DNA of 64,000 nt from positions 124,001-188,000 of the forward strand of contig NZ_CAJGZM010000003.1 in assembly GCF_904846175.1 (NCBI RefSeq), written 5' to 3'. Every line of letters starts with the position of its first letter. The first letter of the stretch is position 1. This document shows, piece by piece, positions 43,612 through 52,442 of the stretch. Made by a program: the position numbers and the translations under genes. This DNA is from Psychrobacter immobilis. Lineage in GTDB: Bacteria; Pseudomonadota; Gammaproteobacteria; Pseudomonadales; Moraxellaceae. Below the pieces are notes generated by a model. The model was not told the origin of the DNA. It was given only the letters and a program-made list of their open reading frames with translations, and searched no databases.

Positions 43612-44685
43612 ATGCCCCAAACTATGACAATCCAAACTATGACATCACAAGCGACAACCTCGATGATACAAGAAAAAGACGCTCAGCCGATGACGTTTCA
43701 AGATCTCATCCTAACCTTACAAAATTATTGGGCCGACAAGGGCTGCGTTATTTTGCAGCCTTATGATATGGAAGTCGGCGCGGGTACTTTTCACACCGCG
43801 ACATTTTTGCGCTCCTTAGGTCCTGAGCGTTGGAATGCCGCTTACGTGCAGCCATCACGTCGCCCAACCGATGGTCGCTACGGTGATAACCCGAACCGTT
43901 TGCAGCATTATTATCAGTTCCAAGTGGTTCTAAAGCCTAATCCACCCAATATCCAAGAGTTGTATTTGGACTCATTAAGAGCTATCGGTATCGATCCATT
44001 AGTGCATGATGTACGTTTTGTTGAAGACAACTGGGAGTCGCCAACGCTAGGTGCGTGGGGACTTGGTTGGGAGATTTGGCTCAACGGTATGGAAGTCACT
44101 CAGTTTACGTACTTCCAGCAAGTAGGCGGTATAGAGTGTTTCCCAGTCACGGGCGAGATTACTTACGGTCTTGAGCGCTTGGCGATGTATGTGCAAGGCG
44201 TCGATAGCGTTTATGATTTGGTCTGGGCAGATGGTGAATTTGGTCGCGTGACTTATGGCGATGTCTTTCATCAAAATGAAGTTGAGCAATCGACCTATAA
44301 CTTTGAGCATGCTGATGTGCCGATGATGGGTCAGATGTTTGACTTTTATGAACAACAGGCGGATAAGCTAGTTGCTGAAGGTTTGCCATTACCAGCCTAT
44401 GAGATGGTGCTAAAAGCTTCGCATGCCTTTAACTTACTCGATGCTCGTGGCGCGATTTCAGTGACCGAACGTCAGCGTTTTATTTTGCGAGTGCGTACAC
44501 TGGCACGTAAAGTCGCCATTGGTTATGTCGAAGCACGCGCTAAGTTAGGCTTCCCATTGGCTGATGAGGCGCATCGTCAAGCGGCGCTCGATAAGTATTT
44601 GCCAAAAGAAGAATCGGTAACAGATGACGTTACAGACGCTAGTCAGTCTACTGAAAACAATCAAACTACTAACAATAATAAATAG
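43612..44685 (+). CDS. glyQ: Glycine-tRNA ligase alpha subunit
   Basis: Class II synthetase alpha chain, part of an alpha2beta2 enzyme. The core from residue 27 ([21 protein letters not shown]) through [29 protein letters not shown], and [19 protein letters not shown] is unmistakable. 357 residues is longer than usual (about 300), with extra sequence at both ends; the first 26 residues include a repeated (QTM) unit and may not be translated. None of the ATGs has a clear ribosome site. Followed 9 nt later by glyS. Confidence 0.97.
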   Translation: MPQTMTIQTMTSQATTSMIQEKDAQPMTFQDLILTLQNYWADKGCVILQPYDMEVGAGTFHTATFLRSLGPERWNAAYVQPSRRPTDGRYGDNPNRLQHYYQFQVVLKPNPPNIQELYLDSLRAIGIDPLVHDVRFVEDNWESPTLGAWGLGWEIWLNGMEVTQFTYFQQVGGIECFPVTGEITYGLERLAMYVQGVDSVYDLVWADGEFGRVTYGDVFHQNEVEQSTYNFEHADVPMMGQMFDFYEQQADKLVAEGLPLPAYEMVLKASHAFNLLDARGAISVTERQRFILRVRTLARKVAIGYVEARAKLGFPLADEAHRQAALDKYLPKEESVTDDVTDASQSTENNQTTNNNK

Positions 44686-44694
44686 GAGCATCCC

Positions 44695-46788
44695 ATGAGT
44701 ACTATTCTATTTGAACTGGGGTGTGAAGAGCTACCTCCAAGAAGCTTAAAGCTTTTACGCGATGCATTGCAAGAAAGCTTCATTATACAATCAGCTGTAG
44801 CTAACATTACCTTTGATAGTATTAAAGCTTTTGCCGCACCGCGCCGTTTAGCATTACAGATTAACGGCATTAGCGATAAGCAGCCGGATCGTACAGAAGA
44901 AAAACGTGGTCCTGCGATTAAGGCGGCGTTCGATGCCGATGGTAATCCGACGCGCGCTGCGATGGGCTTTGCTAAAGGTCTAGGTATTGAAGCCAGTGAG
45001 CTGACCACTATTAACACCGATAAAGGTGATTATGTTGGTTATGTGCAAACGATTCAGGGTCAGGCAACGACTGAGCTACTGCCTACTATTTTTCAGACCG
45101 CACTTGATAATCTGCCAATTGCCAAGCGTATGCGTTCAGGGGCGAGCCGCAATGAGTTTGTACGTCCGGTACAGTGGGCAGTCTTGATGCAAGATGATGC
45201 TGTTATTGATGCGACTATCCAAGGTCATCAGACTGGTAATCAAACGCGTGGTCATCGCTTCCATAGCCCTGATTACCATACTATTGCGCACGCCAATGAT
45301 TATGAGCAACTTCTCGATGGTTTAAAAGTCGTGGCTGATTTCGATAAGCGTCAAACGCTGATTAAAAACCAAGTCAAAGCGCTAGCCGATGAAGTCAATG
45401 CTGATCCTATCGTACCGCAAGATTTGTTAGATGAAGTGACGGCGTTGGTTGATTTCCCGATTGCGCTGCGAGCAAACTTTGAGGCGCGCTTTTTACAAGT
45501 GCCGCAAGAAGCGCTTATCTCAACCATGCAGGCCGATCAAAAGTATTTTTGCTTGACCGATAAAGCAGGAAAACTGCAGCCATACTTTATTTTTATTACC
45601 AATATTGAGTCAAAAGATCCCAATCAGATTATTGAAGGTAATGAGAAAGTGGTGCGTCCGCGTTTGGCTGATGCAGAGTTTTTCTTCTTACAAGACCAAA
45701 AGCAGCCATTATTTGCCTTGACTGAAAGCCTAAAAACTCGTGTCTTCCAAGATAAGCTGGGTACGATTTGGGAGAAATCTGAGCGTATTGCGAAACTTGC
45801 TGCCTTTATCGCCGCCTTAATGCAACAGCAAGGTCGCGATATTAATATTGATGAAACGGTACGTGCCGCGATTTTGTCTAAAGCAGATTTGGCAAGCTCA
45901 CTGGTTGGTGAATACCCTGAACTGCAAGGTATCGCCGGTACCTATTACGCGCGCTTGAATGATGAGCCAGAAGCAGTCGCAGCAAGTTTGGAAGAGCAAT
46001 ATCTGCCGAAATTTAGCGGTGATGTATTACCGCAGACGCCAATTGGTATTTGCTTAGCATTGGCGGACCGTTTAGATACGCTGGTTGGTATTTTTGCCAT
46101 TGACCAAGCACCAACAGGTTCAAAAGATCCGTTCAGCCTACGTCGTTCAGCGATTGGTATTTTACGTATTTTGATTGAAAAGCAATTACCAATTAATTTG
46201 GTAGCTCTCGTTGAGCAAGCAATTAAAGGCTATAGCACGAGCGATGGCAGCAAGATTGCTAAAATGGGCGATACTTTTACTCAGGTCATGGCATTCTTAA
46301 ACTCTCGCTATCGTGCGATGTATACCGAGCAAGGCGTTAGCGTTGATACCATCCAGGCAGTGCAAGCGATTAATCCGCATATGCCGCTCGATTTTGATCA
46401 GCGTATCCGCGCAGTACAAGCATTTAGTGAGTTACCACAAGCTGAAAAGTTGGCTGATTCGAACAAACGTGTTGCCAATATCTTAGCCAAGTCAGAAGTG
46501 AGCGTCGCTGACAAGGTCGACGAAACATTATTATCTGAACCTGCTGAGCAAGCGTTGTATCAGGCGGTTCAGCAAGCACAAACGGCTGTAACGCCATTAC
46601 TTGAAACGCCTGATTATACGCAAATATTGCAAACGCTGGTCAGTTTGGATGCGCCATTAACGCAATTCTTTGCCGATGTCATGGTCAACAGTGAAGATGC
46701 GGCGCTAAAGAACAATCGCTTAGCGCTACTTAAGCAAGTTCGCGCATTGTTCTTAACCGTTGCTGATATCAGTGAGCTGCAGCTATAG
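44695..46788 (+). CDS. glyS: Glycine-tRNA ligase beta subunit
   Basis: 697 residues, standard length. Starts TILFELGCEELPPRSL; contains KRMRSGASRNEFVRPVQWAV, TMQADQKYFCL, and LADRLDTLVGIFAIDQAPTGSKDPFSLRR, all family blocks. TAGGAG before the ATG. The stop codon lies inside a perfect 40-bp tandem duplication. Confidence 0.98.
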   Translation: MSTILFELGCEELPPRSLKLLRDALQESFIIQSAVANITFDSIKAFAAPRRLALQINGISDKQPDRTEEKRGPAIKAAFDADGNPTRAAMGFAKGLGIEASELTTINTDKGDYVGYVQTIQGQATTELLPTIFQTALDNLPIAKRMRSGASRNEFVRPVQWAVLMQDDAVIDATIQGHQTGNQTRGHRFHSPDYHTIAHANDYEQLLDGLKVVADFDKRQTLIKNQVKALADEVNADPIVPQDLLDEVTALVDFPIALRANFEARFLQVPQEALISTMQADQKYFCLTDKAGKLQPYFIFITNIESKDPNQIIEGNEKVVRPRLADAEFFFLQDQKQPLFALTESLKTRVFQDKLGTIWEKSERIAKLAAFIAALMQQQGRDINIDETVRAAILSKADLASSLVGEYPELQGIAGTYYARLNDEPEAVAASLEEQYLPKFSGDVLPQTPIGICLALADRLDTLVGIFAIDQAPTGSKDPFSLRRSAIGILRILIEKQLPINLVALVEQAIKGYSTSDGSKIAKMGDTFTQVMAFLNSRYRAMYTEQGVSVDTIQAVQAINPHMPLDFDQRIRAVQAFSELPQAEKLADSNKRVANILAKSEVSVADKVDETLLSEPAEQALYQAVQQAQTAVTPLLETPDYTQILQTLVSLDAPLTQFFADVMVNSEDAALKNNRLALLKQVRALFLTVADISELQL

Positions 46789-46860
46789 CTATAGCTCGTT
46801 AGTTATAGTTTGACAGCTATAGCTATAGCTATAGCTCGTTAGTTATAGTTTGACAGCTAT
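46781..46860 (+). repeat. Perfect 40-bp tandem duplication at the glyS stop
   Basis: 46781-46820 and 46821-46860 are identical. The unit itself contains AGCTAT repeats. Copy one contains the glyS stop TAG (46786-46788). Confidence 0.95.
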
Positions 46861-46902
46861 AGCCTAACGACACGCTGAGCATTTGTTACTGTATTGAAGA
46901 CA

Positions 46903-46934
46903 TAAAAAACTGGCTGCATGTGGCCAGTTTTTTA
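46903..46934 (+). terminator. Intrinsic terminator after glyQS
   Basis: AAAACTGGC pairs with GCCAGTTTT around a short loop, then T-run. Confidence 0.85.
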
Positions 46935-46995
46935 TGCGCTTATTCTAAAGCGTTAAGTTTATAATGTCTTAGACCCTATTCGAAGGAGCACTGTC

Positions 46996-47313
46996 ATGTT
47001 GGGCGTTATCATTGTAATTCTTATTATCTGGGCTGTGATGTGGGGCTTTTATAAATTTATGTACCCACGCGCACCCAAGAGTATGATGCCAAAAAAAGGT
47101 GATGTGACCACGCCGCGTCCTTGTAATTTTTGTGGTAACAGTTTGGCTGAATATCGCGGTGTGTTAGAGACCAAGCCAATTTCTGCGGCAGAAAATTCCA
47201 CAGCAGCTGATGAAAGTAGTAACGACGTCACAGCCAACAAAGAATTGTTCTTTTGCAATTATGAGCATCAAGCGGATTTTCATGCCGGTAAGACTTATCA
47301 AGTAGATGCCTAA
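46996..47313 (+). CDS. Single-pass membrane protein with Cys pair (PP0621-like)
   Basis: 105 residues. N-terminal transmembrane helix (about 2-18). Then CNFCGNSLAEYRGV has a CxxC pair, and FFCNYEHQADFH has a further Cys and His; together a likely small metal site. Resembles PP0621-type proteins of pseudomonads. AAGGAG upstream. Function unknown. Confidence 0.78.
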   Translation: MLGVIIVILIIWAVMWGFYKFMYPRAPKSMMPKKGDVTTPRPCNFCGNSLAEYRGVLETKPISAAENSTAADESSNDVTANKELFFCNYEHQADFHAGKTYQVDA

Positions 47314-47364
47314 ATTGTAAGTCATAAGTGGCAAGTCATAAGTCGATAAGCTGTTATTTACATT

Positions 47365-47401
47365 AAAAAAGCGCTTAGCTTCAGTGAGTTAAGCGCTTAT
47401 A
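47365..47401. terminator. Bidirectional terminator
   Basis: AAGCGCTTA (47369-47377) pairs with TAAGCGCTT (47390-47398); A-run left, T-rich right. Between convergent 46996 gene and zapA. Confidence 0.88.
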
Positions 47402-47440
47402 TTTTTGATACATCTATAGCAATTTAATATCGGTAGCAGC

Positions 47441-47944
47441 TTATAAAATAGAATGCGCATCTTTCATAATTTTATTTATCAAGGCTTCAGACTGTTTGCT
47501 TTGCTGCAGACGATCTTCTTCATTTCTCTGATTGGCATGGATTTTCTCATACAAGTTCAAGCAGCATAGTACAAGTAGACTTTCTTGACTCAGGCTTGGC
47601 GCATCGCGTTTTAGGTCTAGCGCATAGTTATTGATATAAGAAACAGCCGAGTGCAGCTCTTCTTGCTCATGCACGGGACAATAAATCGGATAGGTCACGC
47701 CAGCAATCGCCACATCGACCTTTTTGATTTGTGGTTCAGGAGTGCTTATAGGTTTAGCAGCGCTACTATTTACCGTACTATTATTTGTTTTATTGCTATT
47801 TGAATTGCTATTCTGAGTGTTCGAATTATTTGGCATGGCTTTTTGTACTTGCGTATTTTGTGCTTGATTGTTTATTGATTCAGTGACTGTTGATTGGGTA
47901 TTTTTGTTCTGACTGTCTACAGGGTTTGCGCGGTCATCGGTCAT
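47441..47944 (-). CDS. zapA: Cell division protein ZapA with long N-terminal extension
   Basis: The ZapA domain occupies about the last 95 residues: VDVAIAGVTYPIYCPVHEQEELHSAVSYINNYALDLKRD, then helical coiled coil. About 65 residues at the front are almost all Asn, Gln, Ser and Thr, unlike the usual 100-residue ZapA. ATG 47944 follows TAGGA; the open frame reaches 47968. Same strand as the coiled-coil gene. Confidence 0.92.
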   Translation of the reverse strand: MTDDRANPVDSQNKNTQSTVTESINNQAQNTQVQKAMPNNSNTQNSNSNSNKTNNSTVNSSAAKPISTPEPQIKKVDVAIAGVTYPIYCPVHEQEELHSAVSYINNYALDLKRDAPSLSQESLLVLCCLNLYEKIHANQRNEEDRLQQSKQSEALINKIMKDAHSIL

Positions 47945-48087
47945 GATAAATCCTACAATATATGTCATTAAAGTGAGTAATTAAATATCACGGCTATAAA
48001 TGTGTTAATGATAAACTTGGCGACTTAATAAATAACATTTAATCAGTAAAAATAGGCGCGTTAAACGTGATCAATATTAATGTCTGC

Positions 48088-48528
48088 TTAACCTTCTGCT
48101 TGATCAATACGCGTTAAACGCTGTAAAACTACTTGGGTACGTTCAGCTGCCAATTCGTTTTTCTTCTTCAAGTCACTATTTTGCTGCTTAATGTCGCTAT
48201 ATTGCTGCTTTAATTCGTTATTTTGTTGCTGCAGCTCATTATTTTTTTGTTGTAATTGGCTAACCTGTTTTTGCAAATTATCTTGCTCTTCGCCTATCAT
48301 ATGATGCGCTTCGGCAAGGTTTTGATAACGCTTATCTAGATCGCTCAATTGTTTTTTAGCACCGTCACGCTCGGTATAACTGCTATCGAGTTTGGTTTTT
48401 AGCGTGGCAAGTTCTTTTGGGTCAGTCGCTGGTTGTTGTTTGAGGCTGCTAAGTTCAGCACTGACAAGCTGATACTGTTTTTTGATATCGAGTACCATTT
48501 TTTCTAATATTCTAAGTTGGTCATACAT
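48088..48528 (-). CDS. Coiled-coil protein, ZapB/TIGR02449-like
   Basis: 146 residues almost wholly helical coiled coil with repeated QQ-N-ELKQQ and KQQNSDLKK units (about 85-125). The position next to zapA and divergent from UPF0149 matches the TIGR02449/ZapB-like gene of pseudomonads, where the protein is shorter (about 70). Likely structural role with ZapA at the septum; inference from context. Confidence 0.75.
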   Translation of the reverse strand: MYDQLRILEKMVLDIKKQYQLVSAELSSLKQQPATDPKELATLKTKLDSSYTERDGAKKQLSDLDKRYQNLAEAHHMIGEEQDNLQKQVSQLQQKNNELQQQNNELKQQYSDIKQQNSDLKKKNELAAERTQVVLQRLTRIDQAEG

Positions 48529-48735
48529 AGTCAGTTTTTATCCTTAACAAGTAAGCGTGAATGAATTTTGTTCTCTGCGTTTAATAATGCCATAGGTGAC
48601 CGCATAATATCTATATCAACAAAGTAATTGTATGCCGCTTTGTTTCGTGACTGCTATCAATCGCCGCTTTATGAATAACATCCTGCGGCGTCTGTTTGTA
48701 TTTAATACTATTAATCAATAACTAGGACCTCTATT

Positions 48736-49389
48736 ATGAATGACAATATCTCTGGCTGGAATACCTGGCTGACCGCATTTGATGACTGGATTGACGTGTC
48801 TATCAGCGAGGTACATGGCTTGATGACAGGGCTGATGACCGCCTGTGATGCGCCTGATGAACCAGTATGGGCAAAGGTATTTGAGGAGCTGAGTTTTGCG
48901 CCGCTGCCTGATGAAGCATTAACCTTGTTGACAGAAGAAGCAGAAGACATCGTTTTTCAGCTAAAAGATAAAGACGATGCTTATTCCTATACGCCGTTGG
49001 TGCCAGATGATGAACATGACCTATACGAGCGTGTGATGGCGCTGAAACAGTGGGCAAATGGCTTTATGACTGGTTTTGGTATTACAGATTGTGGTCTGAG
49101 TAGCGACGAAAACGAGATGCTGTCGGATTTGGCTAAAATCGGTGGCATTCGTTTAGAAGATGACGAAGATTTTGAAGGTGGCGAAGAGTCTTATCTGCAT
49201 ATTTACGAGTTTGCGCGCATGGTGCCAGTAAGCTTTGCTACCCGTAAGCGTAAAGCTGTTAAAGATATTGCTCTGATTGCTGGACTGGCTATCGATGCCA
49301 AAACCACCAAAGAGCTACAAGCAGAAGGTAAGTTGCCAAAACCGATGCCGCCAGTGCTTGATGTGATGAATCAAAACCGTCCATCATAA
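48736..49389 (+). CDS. UPF0149/YgfB family protein
   Basis: 217 residues. SEVHGLMTGLMTACD is the family start, and the middle FMTGFGITDCGLSSDENEMLSDLAKI and EEEAYLHIYEFARMVP-type block ESYLHIYEFARM are diagnostic. Longer and with a charged tail (LPKPMPPVLD). AGGACC upstream. Divergent from coiled-coil and zapA. Confidence 0.9.
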   Translation: MNDNISGWNTWLTAFDDWIDVSISEVHGLMTGLMTACDAPDEPVWAKVFEELSFAPLPDEALTLLTEEAEDIVFQLKDKDDAYSYTPLVPDDEHDLYERVMALKQWANGFMTGFGITDCGLSSDENEMLSDLAKIGGIRLEDDEDFEGGEESYLHIYEFARMVPVSFATRKRKAVKDIALIAGLAIDAKTTKELQAEGKLPKPMPPVLDVMNQNRPS

Positions 49390-49495
49390 ACAGCATAATA
49401 TGATGAATAGATGTAAAAATAGCCAAGTTTGACGCCATGCAAATGGCACTTGGCTATTAGATAGATAGCTATGAAAAAATAATAGAAGGGAAGCT

Positions 49496-49981
49496 ATGAT
49501 GACTACTGATAATGAGATGATTCATTTACGCCGCTGCGTGGAACTCGCTGCTGAAGCATTAGAGGCGGGCGATGCGCCGTTTGGCAGCGTGTTGGTTGAT
49601 GGCGATGGCAATGTATTACGAGAAGATCGTAATCGTGCCAATACGGTCGATGCGACTTACCATCCTGAAATTGCTGTGGCTAAATGGGCTGCTCAAAATA
49701 TGACCCCTGCAGCACGTGCAAAAGCGGTGGTTTATACCTCAGGTGAGCATTGTGCCATGTGCTCAGCTGCGCATGCATGGGCGGGGCTTGGTCGTATTGT
49801 TTATATCAGCTCATCAAAACAGCTAAGTACATGGATGGATGAAATGGGCGTGACATCAACATCGCCCATCAATTTATTAACTGTTCAAGAAGTTGCGCCG
49901 AATGTGTCAGTAGATGGTCCGATTGCTGGCTTAGATGAAGAAATCAAAGTACTGCAACAGCGCTCATTTCAAAAAGGCTAA
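49496..49981 (+). CDS. Nucleoside/guanine deaminase-like protein
   Basis: 161 residues, cytidine deaminase fold. Zinc ligands: H56 with catalytic E58 (HPE in place of HAE) and C86/C89 in EHCAMC (instead of PCAMC). GDAPFGSVLV gives the typical start. Start ATG 49496 or 49499. GAAGGG upstream. Resembles bacterial guanine or cytosine-type deaminases; substrate uncertain. Confidence 0.85.
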   Translation: MMTTDNEMIHLRRCVELAAEALEAGDAPFGSVLVDGDGNVLREDRNRANTVDATYHPEIAVAKWAAQNMTPAARAKAVVYTSGEHCAMCSAAHAWAGLGRIVYISSSKQLSTWMDEMGVTSTSPINLLTVQEVAPNVSVDGPIAGLDEEIKVLQQRSFQKG

Positions 49982-50055
49982 TTAAAAAATCTGCTTAAAG
50001 AGACTCATCAAAAAGTATAGAGTCTTTTTATCTTATAGTACGATAAGGATGTCTT

Positions 50056-51306
50056 ATGACGGTAAGAAATCACAATAAAGTTGCAAAAAGAGCAACGCCT
50101 AATGCTCATTATTCTCCTGCTAATTATCCCACCGATAGTATTGATTGGCTGACAAGATTAATTGCGTTTGATACGGTCAGTCGCTATTCAAACTTAGCAT
50201 TGATTGAAGAGGTGAAGGCTTACTGTGAGCAATTGGGCCTTACGGTAGATTTAACCTTTAATGACGCTAAAAATAAAGCCAATTTATTCGTTACGGTGCC
50301 AGCGGGAAAAAATGCCGATGAAGTGAATCATGGTCTGGTGTTATCAGGTCATACCGATGTCGTACCCGTCGACGGTCAAGACTGGACGTCTGAGCCGTTC
50401 ATAGCGACGATACGCGGCGACAAGCTTTACGGACGCGGTGCTTGCGATATGAAAGGTTTTATTGCCTGTGCGTTGACGTTATTGCCACAAGCTGCAAAGC
50501 TATCTAAAAACGGTCAGCTGCGTCGCCCGCTACATTTGGCTTTATCATTCGATGAAGAAGTTGGCTGTCTAGGTGCGCCATTAATATTAGCCGATTTAAA
50601 AGCTCGCGGTATCACTCCTGATTATTGTATCGTCGGTGAGCCGACCAATATGGCGATGGTCGTGGCGCATAAAGGCATCGCCGTTTATCGTTGCCGTGTG
50701 CATGGCAAGTCAGCGCATTCGTCATTGACTAAACAGGGTGTCAATGCCATTAGCTATGCCAGTCGTTTGATTGGTTATGTCGATGAATTGGCGGAAGAGA
50801 TTAGTCATCGCAGTGATAACGATGCGATGTTTGATGTGCCTTATTCGACATTGTCTGTAGGTACGATAAAAGGTGGGACGGCGACCAATATTGTCCCCAA
50901 TCTGTGTGAGTTTACCTTTGACTATCGTAATCTGCCACATATGACGCAAGACGATATTCTCACACCGATTCAAGCAAAAGTAGCAGAATTAAGCGCCCAA
51001 ATGCAAGCACGCTCTGCCGATACGGGCATTGAGCTGCTGCAAGAAGAAAGTGTACCGGCAATGACCGATAGCGACAACGCTGAGCTACAAGCGTTAATAG
51101 CGGCACTAACTGGCGACGATACACGTCATAAAGTTGCTTATGCCACTGAAGGCGGGCAATTTACCAATAGCGGCATTCCAACGATTATCTGCGGTCCCGG
51201 TAGTATCGAGCAGGCTCATAAAGCTAATGAGTATGTCGCGCTAAGTGAGATTGAGCGCTGTGATGAGTTTTTACAAAAGCTGCTAAACAGCTGTGTCATC
51301 AATTGA
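50056..51306 (+). CDS. argE: Acetylornithine deacetylase
   Basis: 416 residues, M20 zinc amidohydrolase. SGHTDVVPVDGQDWTSEPF holds the first metal His and Asp, YGRGACDMKGFIA the second, EEVGCLGA the catalytic Glu, and VGEPTNMAMVVAHKGI the next ligand. Cys at GRGACD position. AAGGA before the start. Arginine biosynthesis; argE is often alone. Confidence 0.93.
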   Translation: MTVRNHNKVAKRATPNAHYSPANYPTDSIDWLTRLIAFDTVSRYSNLALIEEVKAYCEQLGLTVDLTFNDAKNKANLFVTVPAGKNADEVNHGLVLSGHTDVVPVDGQDWTSEPFIATIRGDKLYGRGACDMKGFIACALTLLPQAAKLSKNGQLRRPLHLALSFDEEVGCLGAPLILADLKARGITPDYCIVGEPTNMAMVVAHKGIAVYRCRVHGKSAHSSLTKQGVNAISYASRLIGYVDELAEEISHRSDNDAMFDVPYSTLSVGTIKGGTATNIVPNLCEFTFDYRNLPHMTQDDILTPIQAKVAELSAQMQARSADTGIELLQEESVPAMTDSDNAELQALIAALTGDDTRHKVAYATEGGQFTNSGIPTIICGPGSIEQAHKANEYVALSEIERCDEFLQKLLNSCVIN

Positions 51307-51453
51307 TACAATAGGTAGCAGGCCGTTCTTTTTCAATCTATATGCGCATAAAATACACCGTCTAAGCGTTATATCTAGCTATTTTGCAAATATTAAGTCG
51401 ATTTTAATAAGTTGGTTTTAAGTTTTTATAAATGATGAACTAGGGGTTAGTTG

Positions 51454-52179
51454 ATGTCTTGGCATCTGTTTGCGGTATTTTTTGCAAGTACGTTTTTTAT
51501 CTCAGCGACTCCAGGGCCTAATATGCTACTGGCATTTCAATACGGGCTTAATTATGGTGTCAAGCGCACATTATGGACGCTGGCAGGTTTAAGTCTTGGG
51601 TTGTTTATATTATTACTCTCAACGCTGCTTGGACTCGATGTTATCAGCCGTCAATCGCCGTGGTTATTGACAGTTATTAAAACCGTTGGTGCTATTTATC
51701 TCATTTATTTGGGTATCACATCGTGGCGCGATAGTACCAGTAGCAGCTTGATGAGTGATGCAAATGCGCTGAGTACTGAAGTTAATAAAGAGTTGACTCT
51801 GACTACTGAGATGTCTGATAAACCTACGCCGCGCTCACTCTCTAGTGCCGCTGTTAAAACCCCGCCTAGTGATTGGTTGTTGTTTCGAACTGGTATGTGG
51901 GTATCACTGTCTAACCCAAAAGCGATCTTATTCTTTGCCGCCTTCTTTCCCAAGTTTATCAATTTTAGTGCGCCGCTATGGCCGCAGTATATTATGCTTA
52001 CCTTTGGGTTATTTTTGAGCGAGACAATTTGGCAGCTGATTTACACCATTGGCGGTAAAAAGTTGGCAGGATGGTTGGACGTTGGCGAGCGTTTAGCATG
52101 GCTTAATCGCGGTTGCGGGGTAATATTTATGTTGATTGCAGCGGCGTTATTGAGTGACGTCATCGCCAGCCTAATATAA
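51454..52179 (+). CDS. LysE/RhtB-family amino acid exporter
   Basis: 241 residues, six hydrophobic helices. TPGPNMLLAFQYGLNYGVKRT is the family signature, and SNPKAILFFAAFFPKF the second motif. The hydrophilic loop (about 93-140) is unusually long and Ser/Thr-rich. ATG 51454 with AGGGG; an in-frame TTG precedes. Confidence 0.9.
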   Translation: MSWHLFAVFFASTFFISATPGPNMLLAFQYGLNYGVKRTLWTLAGLSLGLFILLLSTLLGLDVISRQSPWLLTVIKTVGAIYLIYLGITSWRDSTSSSLMSDANALSTEVNKELTLTTEMSDKPTPRSLSSAAVKTPPSDWLLFRTGMWVSLSNPKAILFFAAFFPKFINFSAPLWPQYIMLTFGLFLSETIWQLIYTIGGKKLAGWLDVGERLAWLNRGCGVIFMLIAAALLSDVIASLI

Positions 52180-52442
52180 AAGAGTGGCTATCTTAAAATG
52201 AATTTAAAACAATTGTTCAAATTACCTAAAAGCCTTATAATTAACCATTTTTTTATTTCATGAGCTTTCATTTCATTAGAGCTGTTTTTTAACCCATCTA
52301 TTTTCAAATCAGCCCAATTTAGCCTAAAAAAGTAACTAATACATTATCCTTGATGCCATTATTACTTATGATTGAGCTAATCATTTTGTATAAAGCGTAA
52401 AAGGTTTTAGTTCATTCAACTTTATTGCGAATTAATTATAAT

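Noticed and set aside
46781..46860. Mobile-element footprint at glyS
   Set aside because: Simple tandem duplication with no inverted ends or transposase.
47314..47440. 6S RNA downstream of zapA as in other gammaproteobacteria
   Set aside because: Only about 127 bp are free and they hold a terminator; no room for 6S RNA.
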